In this document: positions 27,426-36,757 of the stretch, one piece after another
How the letters are laid out: each line of letters begins with the position of its first letter
Position numbering within the stretch: position 1 is the stretch's first letter
DNA from: Candidatus Pacearchaeota archaeon
Lineage (GTDB): Archaea; Nanobdellota; Nanobdellia; Pacearchaeales; GW2011-AR1
Direction of reading: 5' to 3'
Assembly: GCA_019662115.1 (NCBI GenBank)
Contig: JAIFVW010000003.1
Span: forward strand, 1-42,718
Length of the DNA stretch: 42,718 nucleotides
The notes under the pieces: generated by a model
Told to the model about the DNA's origin: nothing
The model's database searches: none
Seen by the model: the letters and a program-made list of their open reading frames with translations, nothing else
Made by a program: the position numbers and the translations under genes

Positions 27426-28184
27426 CTATCCGAATCTTTCTGTTCTTATCTCGTGGGAATTCAATCCCAGTTTGATTAGCCCATCGGCTATTGATTCTAC
27501 AAACTGAGTTGGACCGCATATATAGACCATAGGCATTTCCTTTCTTATGTCTTTAAGCTCTTTTGATACCATTTCCATGTTTATTCTTCCTTCATATCCT
27601 TTCCAGCCTGGAGGAGACTTCGAAGTTAGAGTATACACAATTTTGATATTCTTGTCTTTATATGATTCCAGCTCTTTGTAATAAGGTATTTTGTCTAGCG
27701 TTTTAGCGCTTACTATTAGGATTATTTTTTTATTTATTTTTTTACTGCGTACATGCCTTATCATGCTCATGAAAGGAACTATACCACTTCCTCCTCCTAT
27801 AAGCACTAAAGGTCCAGGCATGGAGTCGTCCCATATGAAGTGCCCTCCTAAAGGCCCCTTTATCTCGACATTTTCTCCTGGCTGGAGATCAAATAGATAT
27901 GGAGACACCTCTCCATTTTCAAGCAATTGGATTCCAAACTCAACTAGTCCCTTCATATTAGGAGGAGAGGCTATAGAATAGCTCCTTGCTGCCTGATATC
28001 CTGACTCTGAGGTTAGACGTATGTCATAATGCTGTCCAGGCTTGTGTTCTGTCCAGTTCTTGACTGAAAAAGTCAAAGACTTAATGTCTGAGGCAGTCAT
28101 CTCCGATTTTACAAGTGTTGCCTCATGCCAGTGCCTTGCATCTTTAGTCAAAGCTAAATCGTTGTTCTTTCCAGGGGTCGCCAT
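27426..28184 (-). CDS. FAD/NAD(P)H-dependent ferredoxin-reductase-like oxidoreductase
   Basis: KPGQHYDIRL, RSYSIASPP (FAD binding), LIGGGSGIVPFMSMIRH (NAD binding), MVYICGPTQFVESI. Start set to ATG 28184. Confidence 0.9.
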   Translation of the reverse strand: MATPGKNNDLALTKDARHWHEATLVKSEMTASDIKSLTFSVKNWTEHKPGQHYDIRLTSESGYQAARSYSIASPPNMKGLVEFGIQLLENGEVSPYLFDLQPGENVEIKGPLGGHFIWDDSMPGPLVLIGGGSGIVPFMSMIRHVRSKKINKKIILIVSAKTLDKIPYYKELESYKDKNIKIVYTLTSKSPPGWKGYEGRINMEMVSKELKDIRKEMPMVYICGPTQFVESIADGLIKLGLNSHEIRTERFG

Positions 28185-28740
28185 AATTATGATATCCTCG
28201 TGTTTCCCAGAATCCAGGCTTGTCTCCTTCCACAAATTCCAGAGCATTAAGCCATTTTGCGCTTTTCCAAAAATATAAATGAGGAACAAATAATCTTGCT
28301 GGACCTCCATGGTCTGCAGGAATATCTTGCCCTTCATATTCTACTGCGACCCATGCTTTTCCGCCGGTCAGATCCTTTATAGGAATATTAGTAGTATAAC
28401 CATCTGAAGAATGTGCGATGACATGGGTTGCTTTAGGAGATACCTGGGATTTTTTCATTATGTAATCCATGGATATTCCTTTCCATTTAGTATCAAATTT
28501 AGACCATCTAGTCACGCAATGTATATCTGTCTTTATTTCATTTATTGGAAAAGATGTAAATTCCTTCCAGTTCCATTTATTTGGCTTTGCAAGACCTTTT
28601 ATTTCAAGACTCCAGGATTCTTTCTGCACATGGGGTGTTGGACCAAGTGATAATACTGGAAAATCTTGGGTTTCATATTGCCCCGGAGGCAACCTCTGAT
28701 TAGGAGCTCTTTTTGCCGTAAACCCTTTGTTTACTACCAT
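28144..28740 (-). CDS. Sulfite-oxidase/YedY (MsrP)-like molybdopterin-dependent oxidoreductase
   Basis: WSLEIKGL..P..W.WKEF, IHCVTRWSKFDTKWKGI (Cys ligand), HVIAHSSDGYTTNIPIKDL, PADHGGPARLFVPHLYFWKSAKWLNALEF. Confidence 0.93.
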   Translation of the reverse strand: MVVNKGFTAKRAPNQRLPPGQYETQDFPVLSLGPTPHVQKESWSLEIKGLAKPNKWNWKEFTSFPINEIKTDIHCVTRWSKFDTKWKGISMDYIMKKSQVSPKATHVIAHSSDGYTTNIPIKDLTGGKAWVAVEYEGQDIPADHGGPARLFVPHLYFWKSAKWLNALEFVEGDKPGFWETRGYHNYGDPWKEQRFSFD

Positions 28741-28812
28741 TTAATGCTTGAGGGAAAGGCATTTTTATACTTTCCTAGAAAGATATAAATAATCGTCGGT
28801 AAACAATGAATT

Positions 28813-29736
28813 ATGATTTCATTTGATAATTTATTCCAATTAAGTGCGAGTTCTCTTGGAGTAGATAAAGGGGATAAGGAAGAAGTTACTTTAGTCAGCC
28901 ATGCGCATACAGATCATACTCCGACTAGATACAAAAATAATCATCTTTTATGCTCCAATGTGACACGAAAAGTCATAGAACTAAGAAGAAAGCTTAAGCA
29001 GACAAAGAGGTTTTCTCATTCTAACATAAAATCAAGGGATGCAGGACATATATTAGGAAGCAGAATGTTTTTCATTAATAATAAGCTGTTGTACACTGGC
29101 GACTTCAACCCTCAGGGAGAATATTCAGGAAAGGCAAGGCCTGTAAAATGCTCAACATTAATCATGGAATGCACATACGGAAGGCCAAGATATGTTTTTC
29201 CTCCCAAAACTGAAGTGCTAAAGGAATTGAAAGAGTATGTTGAGGAAAACAATAAAGTTGTAATCACAGGAATGGACTCTTCATTTGGGAAGGTACAAGA
29301 ATTATGCTCTGCCCTTGATAGGTTCAAAATTCCTTTTAGTATAAATGAGAGGATCCTAAGAATGAACAAGGGCCTTGGTTTGCATTTCAAGCATAACGAT
29401 CAAGACTCTAAGATAAGAATTACAGATGATTACGAGCCTTTTGATTATTCAGGATATAAGAAGATTAGGCTTACAGGGTGGAATTTAGATGGATGGTGGG
29501 GCAGTGGAGGAGATAAAAATTTTGTATTTTCAAGCCATTCTGACTATCCTTCATTGGTACAGTTTGTAAAGAAATGCAATCCTGACACGATATACACCCA
29601 TCATGGATATGCCAGAGAGTTTGCCGATGATCTTCGCAAGATGGGATTCAATGCAGCACCTCTCTCATTGTTAGGCACAAGAAGGAAAAAGCATCAGAGC
29701 AGTTTGTTTGATTTTATTCATCAGAAGGTTTTTTAA
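28813..29736 (+). CDS. Metallo-beta-lactamase fold nuclease (CPSF/exonuclease-like)
   Basis: VSHAHTDHTP, DAGHILGSRMF, YTGDFNPQGE, FSSHSDYPSLVQF, THHGYAREFADDLRKMGF. Confidence 0.88.
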   Translation: MISFDNLFQLSASSLGVDKGDKEEVTLVSHAHTDHTPTRYKNNHLLCSNVTRKVIELRRKLKQTKRFSHSNIKSRDAGHILGSRMFFINNKLLYTGDFNPQGEYSGKARPVKCSTLIMECTYGRPRYVFPPKTEVLKELKEYVEENNKVVITGMDSSFGKVQELCSALDRFKIPFSINERILRMNKGLGLHFKHNDQDSKIRITDDYEPFDYSGYKKIRLTGWNLDGWWGSGGDKNFVFSSHSDYPSLVQFVKKCNPDTIYTHHGYAREFADDLRKMGFNAAPLSLLGTRRKKHQSSLFDFIHQKVF

Positions 29737-29757
29737 TGTTAGTGTTTTCTTTTCAAC

Positions 29758-30123
29758 ATGCACGAAGAGTATGAGGAAGACGATGAGAATGTCGATGCTG
29801 CTTTGGAATACTGGGATGAAGATCATAAGGAAGAATTTCACAGGTTACATGAAGAGCTCAAGGAAGATGTAGATAATAAATTAAAACCAAGGCTAGCTAA
29901 ATTTCTGCTAAACATCATAAAAGAAACTCCTCATCATGAGGAGAATATAAGAGAGTCAGCACGTTTAATCGCTAGTTTTCTTGCCTACACATTTGATGAT
30001 CAGCTTGATGAAGCACTTCTTCTTGCCGGACAGATTGAGCTGCCTTCACATAAAAGAGAGGAAAATACATTTGCAATGTGGAAGAAACTTAGAGAGATAA
30101 TCGAGAAGTATGTGGGAAGGTAG
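29758..30123 (+). CDS. Acidic helical hypothetical protein
   Basis: 121-codon ATG ORF directly after the previous gene. Confidence 0.65.
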   Translation: MHEEYEEDDENVDAALEYWDEDHKEEFHRLHEELKEDVDNKLKPRLAKFLLNIIKETPHHEENIRESARLIASFLAYTFDDQLDEALLLAGQIELPSHKREENTFAMWKKLREIIEKYVGR

Positions 30124-30161
30124 GGAAAACTATATATACAAGTTCGACATTTAATATCAGT

Positions 30162-31115
30162 ATGAGTCGGTTTCTAGTAATTCTTCTTATGGGCATTGTT
30201 ATGCTCGGATTCGTTTCCGCGCAATATGACACAAGCTCTAGCACTGACGCTAGTATAGACTCGGGTTCTGATACTGGGCAGTCGTTTGTAGATAATACTG
30301 CTGCCTCAGATAATGGAAGCACAGACAGCGGAGCTAGCACGATGTTTGATGCTAGCACTTCCAATGGCAGTGATAATTCATCTTCAATATTTGAGTCGCC
30401 ATTTTCTGATAATACATCCAATTCTACTTCCAGTGAAAATGCGTCTAACACAACTGTTATCATAGGCAATGGAAGTGAAAATGGAACTGGAAACACAACT
30501 AATACAAGTACAGGAGCCATTCAGATAGTAAATAATGTGAACGGGCAAAGTACAATCATTGTTGGTAACGTGGCAGCGGACACTGATCTTGATGTTTCAT
30601 CTTATAATTCCGGAGGAGGCACACAGCTTCTTCAGGTGGCAGGAGATAATGGAACCTCTTTCATTATTCTTCCTGATGCAGCAGTAAATGCTGTAGAATC
30701 AAATACTTCAAGTGTAGTATGTGACGTCAATTGCACTATTGAACTTAAAGAGCAGAATTATGATGGTCAGCCAAAGGTTGTTTACGAAGTGGGAACTCAG
30801 AAACCAGCCAAATTATTCGGGTTATTCAGCACAACAATGAATGTAGGAGTGGACGTTGATGCCCAAACAGGACAGGTATTAGATGTTAACAAACCATGGT
30901 GGGCTTTTCTTGCTGTGGAATCTTCTAATAATTCAAATGTATCAACAAACCAGGAGACAAATACCGGAAATGAAAATGCTGCATCAAATTCCCAAAATTC
31001 TCAGAGCTCAGACAATTCTAGCAACAGTGATAATAGCAATACTGGAAACTCGGTAGATAACTCTGGATCTGATAATTCAGGAAGTTCTTCTGGATCGCAA
31101 TCTAGTGGATACTAA
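30162..31115 (+). CDS. Secreted Ser/Asn/Gly-rich low-complexity protein
   Basis: Signal peptide MSRFLVILLMGIVMLGFVSAQ; S/N/G/D-rich flanks around a short globular middle (VNGQSTIIVGNV...VVYEVGTQKPAKLFGLFSTTMNV). Confidence 0.75.
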   Translation: MSRFLVILLMGIVMLGFVSAQYDTSSSTDASIDSGSDTGQSFVDNTAASDNGSTDSGASTMFDASTSNGSDNSSSIFESPFSDNTSNSTSSENASNTTVIIGNGSENGTGNTTNTSTGAIQIVNNVNGQSTIIVGNVAADTDLDVSSYNSGGGTQLLQVAGDNGTSFIILPDAAVNAVESNTSSVVCDVNCTIELKEQNYDGQPKVVYEVGTQKPAKLFGLFSTTMNVGVDVDAQTGQVLDVNKPWWAFLAVESSNNSNVSTNQETNTGNENAASNSQNSQSSDNSSNSDNSNTGNSVDNSGSDNSGSSSGSQSSGY

Positions 31116-31162
31116 TTCTATTGTGTATGAATCTTTATAAAGAATTGAACTCTTTCTAACTA

Positions 31163-32860
31163 ATGAAAAAAGAGGATGCTATTATCCTTCTAATTGTCTG
31201 CTTGCTTATTGCAGTTCTTTTGATTTTCGTAGTTGTATTATTAAGAGCTAGATCTACAGGATTTGTTTCCTATGATCCGAGCCCTACACCTATGTCTGAG
31301 GAAAACCTGACTCTTTCCCTTATTCAGGCAGGAAAGGCATACAATGAGGAGAATGGAAACTTAAGACAGGAGGCTTTTACTAATGCACTTGAGCTTTCTG
31401 AGAAAAGAAAGAGTGCCCTTATTCTATTGGCTTCCAAAGATCCTGGAAGGTTTTTAGAATTAGTTTTGCCTGAGGAGGCAAAAGATATACTTCCTGTTAT
31501 AACTAGATCATCACTTGAGCAAGAGGTTGATATTGAAGGAGACTTAAGTGTTCTTCATGCAGACAGGGATGATGGTTCTGAAAATTCCTACTTTCTTCAT
31601 ACCCCTGAAGAAGATCTTTCTGTTTATTTCATTGATGAAAAGTCTTATTTTCCTGGGCTAGTAAAATTGCATGGAATAAAGCTAGGCAATACAATTGTTG
31701 TACCTCCGGGAAACAGCAATGTAATTTCTGCGTTTACAAAGAAGGGAATTCCTCATAACGTGGCTTTTATTTTATTCAGTGTTGGAGGACTTACAAGGCC
31801 CGCTTCATCAGAAGAAACCGTGAAATCTCTTCTTAAAGACAATCCCCTTATAGAAAATAATACTAAAAAAGAGATATATGGATGGTATACTATTACTCGT
31901 GAAAGCTGCCCAGTACTAAGTTGCAGTCCTGATCTTTCCTCTTCATGGATGAATGGGGCAAAGAAGATAGCAACTGATAATGGATTTATAGAAAGTCAGT
32001 ATGATTCCGTTGTTTATCTGGCCCTCGCCAATGACTCATGCGGATTTACAGCTTTAACATGTCTTAATCAAAGATCGGTTTTATCGTCATATTCTACAAA
32101 AAATTGGGTTTCCCAGGAACTTGGGAACAGCATTGGGCTAAGCCATGCAAGAAATGATATTTATGATGTAATGGGCGGAGGCAATAATCTAAGCGGATTC
32201 CATATGCATGAGCTTGGAATGATTGGAGACAGAGAGGTTGGAGAGATAACCTCGACAGGAATTTATTCCCTTTCGCCCCTGGGAGGAAAAGGAGTGCAGG
32301 TTTTGAGAATACCTTATGATGATTCACATTACTACTATCTTGAATATCGCCAGTCGGGCCTTACTATATACAAGGCACCCGATTACCTATCTTCTGAAGA
32401 AAGTGAGTTTGTAGGAAACTTTGGTAATGGAGAGAATTTCTTTGATCCTATCAGGGATGTAAGAGTTAGTCTAACTTCTGTTTCTGATTCAATAACCTTA
32501 AGCGTCCTTTTTGGCCCTGCGCGATGTACCCGTGAAAATCCTTCAGTTGTGCTTTCGCCTTCCTCACACTGGGGAAATTCATCCAATATGAGTACATATA
32601 CTCTAAATATCCTCAATCGAGACTACAAATGTCCGGATTCCACTTTTAATATAGGAGTTTTCCTTCCTTCAGATTGGAGACATATATCTCAAACAAGCGT
32701 CAATATGGCATCGGGAGCAAACGCAAGCATTCCTGTTACAGTCATTTCTCCAAAGGATTCAGGGACAGGATTCTATCCTTTCAATGTAGATGTGATTAAT
32801 AGCAATGTTCCAGAGTTTCATAGCAATACAAGAGGGAGCTATGCAGTTTCCGGAATCTAA
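31163..32860 (+). CDS. Membrane-anchored M11 (gametolysin)-like protein with degenerate zinc motif
   Basis: N-terminal TM; SQELGNSIGLSHARNDIYDVMGGG...HELGMIGDREVGEI...GVQVLRIPYDDSHYYYLEYRQ resembles the M11 domain but lacks the first two His ligands. Confidence 0.7.
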   Translation: MKKEDAIILLIVCLLIAVLLIFVVVLLRARSTGFVSYDPSPTPMSEENLTLSLIQAGKAYNEENGNLRQEAFTNALELSEKRKSALILLASKDPGRFLELVLPEEAKDILPVITRSSLEQEVDIEGDLSVLHADRDDGSENSYFLHTPEEDLSVYFIDEKSYFPGLVKLHGIKLGNTIVVPPGNSNVISAFTKKGIPHNVAFILFSVGGLTRPASSEETVKSLLKDNPLIENNTKKEIYGWYTITRESCPVLSCSPDLSSSWMNGAKKIATDNGFIESQYDSVVYLALANDSCGFTALTCLNQRSVLSSYSTKNWVSQELGNSIGLSHARNDIYDVMGGGNNLSGFHMHELGMIGDREVGEITSTGIYSLSPLGGKGVQVLRIPYDDSHYYYLEYRQSGLTIYKAPDYLSSEESEFVGNFGNGENFFDPIRDVRVSLTSVSDSITLSVLFGPARCTRENPSVVLSPSSHWGNSSNMSTYTLNILNRDYKCPDSTFNIGVFLPSDWRHISQTSVNMASGANASIPVTVISPKDSGTGFYPFNVDVINSNVPEFHSNTRGSYAVSGI

Positions 32861-33402
32861 TTTTTCTTCAGAAATTTTATCAGCTCTTTGCTTATAAGAG
32901 GCTTCCCGTTTTTTATAAGATATTTGTATGGGAAAAATGTGGATTCAACTTTATTGATCTTGATTTCAAGCCCTTTCTTAAATTTCATTTTTCCAATGCT
33001 CTTGCCTTTCACTATCTCATGCACTACTGCAACGGCGTTGTCTGTGCTCATCTGGTCTTTTCCTATATTTCTTGCAGGGTACCTTACAAATCTTGTCAGC
33101 TCTTCCTTTGTTCTTTTCTTAGGCGGATGATCTCCCAAAATTCCTCCGAATATAAAATATTCAAATTTCTTAGCCTCTCCAGGAGTCAAAGTTTTTTTAG
33201 CTTCAGGATCTAGGACGCATGCATTCTCTAAGTTGAGTTTTTTTACTGATTGCCTTATGGTTTTTCCGTATTTTTTCAGCTTTCCATTTGTAGTGTTTGT
33301 AAACCAAAGATTTCCCTTTCCAACTATCTTTGATATATGCTTGTATTCTATCACGCACCATTCCCATACTTTTGGCTCTAGGTGTTCTATAATGTATTTC
33401 AT
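32857..33402 (-). CDS. SFM1-like SPOUT-family methyltransferase (DUF431)
   Basis: WEWCVIEYKHIS, CVLDPEAKKTLTPGEAKKFEYFIFGGILGDHPPKKRTKEELTRF, RNIGKDQMSTDNAVAVVHEI match the SFM1/DUF431 pattern. Confidence 0.8.
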   Translation of the reverse strand: MKYIIEHLEPKVWEWCVIEYKHISKIVGKGNLWFTNTTNGKLKKYGKTIRQSVKKLNLENACVLDPEAKKTLTPGEAKKFEYFIFGGILGDHPPKKRTKEELTRFVRYPARNIGKDQMSTDNAVAVVHEIVKGKSIGKMKFKKGLEIKINKVESTFFPYKYLIKNGKPLISKELIKFLKKN

Positions 33403-34811
33403 TATCCTTTAACAACAGCAAGAGGTTTTAGCCTTGCAACCATCATTCCAAGACCTAGCTCATTACTGACTCTCACTACTTCATTGACATCCTTGTATGT
33501 TTGGGGAGCTTCCTCTACTATTCCCTTATTGCTTCCTGCTTTTAACAGGATGTCCTTGCTTTCCAGGTCTTTCTTTACTGATTCGATCGATATGTTTTTT
33601 GAGGCATAGCTTCTTGATAGTGCACGGCCGGCTCCGTGAGCTGTAGATGCAAACGACATCTCTTCTGCTTTTTTTGTGCCAACTAGAACGTATGAGAATG
33701 TTCCCATGCTTCCTGGAATAAATATTGGACAGCCTATATTTCTATACTCTTTTGGTATTTCCTTTCTTCCAGGCCCAAATGAGCGAGTTGCTCCTTTTCT
33801 ATGAACGCAGAGAGTCTGAGATTTTCCATGTATCTCAAATTCCTCAAATTTAGCTATATTGTGTGCAATGTCGTAAATTACTTTTGTTTCTGCTGAAAAG
33901 TATTTTTTCATTAACTCCCTAATCTTATGTGTGATGACCTGCCTGTTTGCAAATGCAAAGTTTGCTGCAGCAGCCATTGCAGATTGATATTCTTTCCCAA
34001 GCTTTGAATCAAGAGGAGCGTATGTAAGCTCTCTATCAGGAAGATTTGCGATCCCATACTCTTTTTCCATCTTATGGATATAGTCTGAGGCTGTCTGGTG
34101 GCCAAGGCCTCTGCTACCTGTATGAATCATTATAACAATCTGATCTTCATGCAATCCAAATATCTCTGCAGTTCTTTTGTCAAATATCCTCTCCACTTCT
34201 TGCATCTCCAGAAAGTGATTTCCTGCCCCTATAGTTCCAAGTTGGTTCCTTCCTCTTGCCTTGGCTTTCTGTGATACTTTAGATGCATCTGCCCCGATAA
34301 TCTTTCCTTGATCTTCTGTCTTTTCTATATCATCCTGGGTTGCGTATTTGTTCTCCAGCGCCCATGAAGAACCCTTGTTAAGTATTTCATCAACATCTTT
34401 ATCTGAAAGCTTTTGCTTGTTTCCCTCTCCCACTCCTGATGGAATTGTCTTGTACAAATCAGAAAGAAATTCCTTTCTTTTTTTCATGAATTCTTTTTTT
34501 GAAATATTTGTAGAGAGCAATCTAACTCCGCAATTAATGTCATATCCAACTCCCCCTGGAGAGATAACTCCCTGCTTGAGATCGAATGCAGCTACGCCTC
34601 CAATAGGGAATCCATAGCCCTGATGAGCGTCCGACATTACAACCATTTTTTCAACAATTCCAGGAAGCATGGAAACATTCTTTGCCTGCTCAACAGTCTT
34701 GTCATGCCTTATCTTGTCCATTAAAACGTCTGAAGCAAAGACTATTGCCGGAACTTTCATTTTCCCTTCCTTTTCAATTTCCCATATATTTTCCTTTATT
34801 TTCTTTATCAT
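33402..34811 (-). CDS. rtcB: RtcB tRNA-splicing RNA ligase
   Basis: VVMSDAHQGYGFPIGGVAAFD, GGVGYDINCGVRLL, GTIGAGNHFLEMQ, HTGSRGLGHQ, HNIAKFE, CVHRKGATRSF. ATG at 34811. Confidence 0.97.
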   Translation of the reverse strand: MIKKIKENIWEIEKEGKMKVPAIVFASDVLMDKIRHDKTVEQAKNVSMLPGIVEKMVVMSDAHQGYGFPIGGVAAFDLKQGVISPGGVGYDINCGVRLLSTNISKKEFMKKRKEFLSDLYKTIPSGVGEGNKQKLSDKDVDEILNKGSSWALENKYATQDDIEKTEDQGKIIGADASKVSQKAKARGRNQLGTIGAGNHFLEMQEVERIFDKRTAEIFGLHEDQIVIMIHTGSRGLGHQTASDYIHKMEKEYGIANLPDRELTYAPLDSKLGKEYQSAMAAAANFAFANRQVITHKIRELMKKYFSAETKVIYDIAHNIAKFEEFEIHGKSQTLCVHRKGATRSFGPGRKEIPKEYRNIGCPIFIPGSMGTFSYVLVGTKKAEEMSFASTAHGAGRALSRSYASKNISIESVKKDLESKDILLKAGSNKGIVEEAPQTYKDVNEVVRVSNELGLGMMVARLKPLAVVKG

Positions 34812-35209
34812 ACATCTAGCACAACTTGTGCCTCCCATCCTTTAGGAGTTTTCTTCACATACATTTCTGCATATGTTGCAGCCTTTATGTGATCTAGATC
34901 ATAGCCTTTCGTCTCATCACCGTATAATTCAGCTTTAAGATTGAATCCTCTAAGTTGAACGTCTGCTCTTGCTGTAACAAAGTTCTCAGCATCTACAAGG
35001 AAAATAAGCTCATCTAGGAATGAGTATAAAAGGGATTCATAATCTGTTCCTGAAACTTGAATTGTCTTTCCTTTTTTGCTTTTTATCTTATCTCCATGAG
35101 AGAGATAACTTGAGAGAGCTTCTGCTGCGTTCTCAAAAAGCTCATTCACTGTCCCTCCATAGGCCTTGAATTTTATATCTGCAGTATGCTCTAAAAACGT
35201 GAATTTCAT
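34808..35209 (-). CDS. Archease
   Basis: MKFTFLEHTADIKFKAYGGTVNELFENAAEALSSYL and VDAENFVTARADVQL...YGDETKGYDLDHIKAATYAEM are archease motifs; overlaps rtcB by 4 nt. Confidence 0.96.
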   Translation of the reverse strand: MKFTFLEHTADIKFKAYGGTVNELFENAAEALSSYLSHGDKIKSKKGKTIQVSGTDYESLLYSFLDELIFLVDAENFVTARADVQLRGFNLKAELYGDETKGYDLDHIKAATYAEMYVKKTPKGWEAQVVLDV

Positions 35210-35259
35210 TTTATATAATCAACAAGTAAGTTTATAAATTTCCCTCTCTTTTTAGAGGG

Positions 35260-36168
35260 ATGAAAGTTGGTGATTTCTTTGTATTCATATTTCTATTTAT
35301 TGCGCTAGGGGCGGGCCTTTATGTGCTCTGGTTATACCTTCCTGGAGAGGCAATACCATATGCTCCTGTAACTCAAGTCATGTCTAATAATGGGGCAAAA
35401 GGACTTCAGTTTTATCCTAATATGAGGTACAGAGATTCTACTATAACTTACTACATCGAACCTGCATGCGATGAGAGTAAGAGTAGATCTGCTGCAGCAT
35501 CATTTGATATTCTGTCTCAGAGGACTGTACTAAATTTTATTCCTTCAAGTCAGAATCCTGAGATTAGGATTCTTTGCTCTCAGATTGCTCCAGGCTCTAA
35601 AGAACAGGGACACTTCGTAGCAGGAGAGGGAGGACCCAGCGAAATAATAAACACAAGTTCTTATTCAGTCATATTCACGGGAAAGGTTGCCCTCTACCGT
35701 TCAGAAAAGTGCGACACACCCCACATTGCGCTCCATGAGATACTTCATGCTTTGGGCTTTGACCATATTCAGGATCCTCATAGCGTGATGTATCCAATTA
35801 CAAGCTGTGACCAGGAGCTTGACCAGTCAATAGTAGATGAGATTAATAGGCTTTATTCCATTCCTTCAAAAGCAGATCTTGGAATTGAACATGTAAATGC
35901 AAACACTACTGGAAGATATCTTAATTTCGATATAACTCTTGGCAACTTTGGACTAAAAGATGCCTCGGGAGTAAAGTTAAGTGTTAGTGCGGGTGATAAT
36001 TTAGTTAGAGAGTTTGACCTTTATGAACTTCCTATTGGAACAAGAAAATTCCTAAATGTGGAGAATGTCCGTATTCAGAAAGATGCTCCAGTTATCACCT
36101 TCAGCCTGTCTTCTTCAGACGGCGAAATATCATATGGTAACAATAATGTGACTCTCTCGTTGGTTTAA
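35260..36168 (+). CDS. Secreted matrixin-like zinc metalloprotease with C-terminal CARDB-like domain
   Basis: N-terminal TM/signal; HIALHEILHALGFDHIQDPHSVMYP (HExxHxxGxxH plus Met-turn). Confidence 0.88.
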   Translation: MKVGDFFVFIFLFIALGAGLYVLWLYLPGEAIPYAPVTQVMSNNGAKGLQFYPNMRYRDSTITYYIEPACDESKSRSAAASFDILSQRTVLNFIPSSQNPEIRILCSQIAPGSKEQGHFVAGEGGPSEIINTSSYSVIFTGKVALYRSEKCDTPHIALHEILHALGFDHIQDPHSVMYPITSCDQELDQSIVDEINRLYSIPSKADLGIEHVNANTTGRYLNFDITLGNFGLKDASGVKLSVSAGDNLVREFDLYELPIGTRKFLNVENVRIQKDAPVITFSLSSSDGEISYGNNNVTLSLV

Positions 36169-36209
36169 AAGGCAATCTTTAAATACAACCTTCTCTCTTT
36201 TTAAATTGT

Positions 36210-36713
36210 ATGGCTGAAAAAGAGCAGATTACAAAGGAAAAGGTAGATAATTCTGGGTTATTTGATTTTGCGGCACTTTACGGCTTTGCACATTCATGGC
36301 TTAAAGACCAGGAAGGCTATGGAGTTGTAGAGGAGAAATATTCTGAGAAGGTTTCTGGCAATTCAAGAGATATAGATGTAGAATGGAAGGCTACTAAAGG
36401 AGTTACTGATTACTTCAGGATTGAGTTAGGAGTAAAATTTGAGGTTAGAGGGCTTACTGACGTTGAAGTTGAGGTAGATGGAGCCAAGAGAAAGATGAAT
36501 AGAGGTAAAGTTTCAATAGACATAAAAGGCACATTGATAAAAGATCCTGATAGCAAATGGGAAAGTTCCCCTCTAAACAGATTCATGAGAGATGTTTACA
36601 ACAAATATATCATCCCAAGCCGCCTACTTGAAATGAAGGGCAGAGTGTCAGGAGATGTAGTAGGGTTTAAGGATAATTTAAAAGCGTTTCTTGATCTTAC
36701 CGGGAAGAGATAA
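36210..36713 (+). CDS. Hypothetical protein
   Basis: 167-codon ATG ORF with TATA-like tttaaata upstream. Confidence 0.7.
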   Translation: MAEKEQITKEKVDNSGLFDFAALYGFAHSWLKDQEGYGVVEEKYSEKVSGNSRDIDVEWKATKGVTDYFRIELGVKFEVRGLTDVEVEVDGAKRKMNRGKVSIDIKGTLIKDPDSKWESSPLNRFMRDVYNKYIIPSRLLEMKGRVSGDVVGFKDNLKAFLDLTGKR

Positions 36714-36757
36714 AAGAGGACACAAATATTTATATATCTCTGGTTATGCTTCTAGAA

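Noticed and set aside
30089-30520. 143-aa antisense ORF rich in L/V/S
   Set aside because: Antisense to a Ser/Asn-rich secreted gene with a signal peptide; its composition is the expected mirror of that gene.
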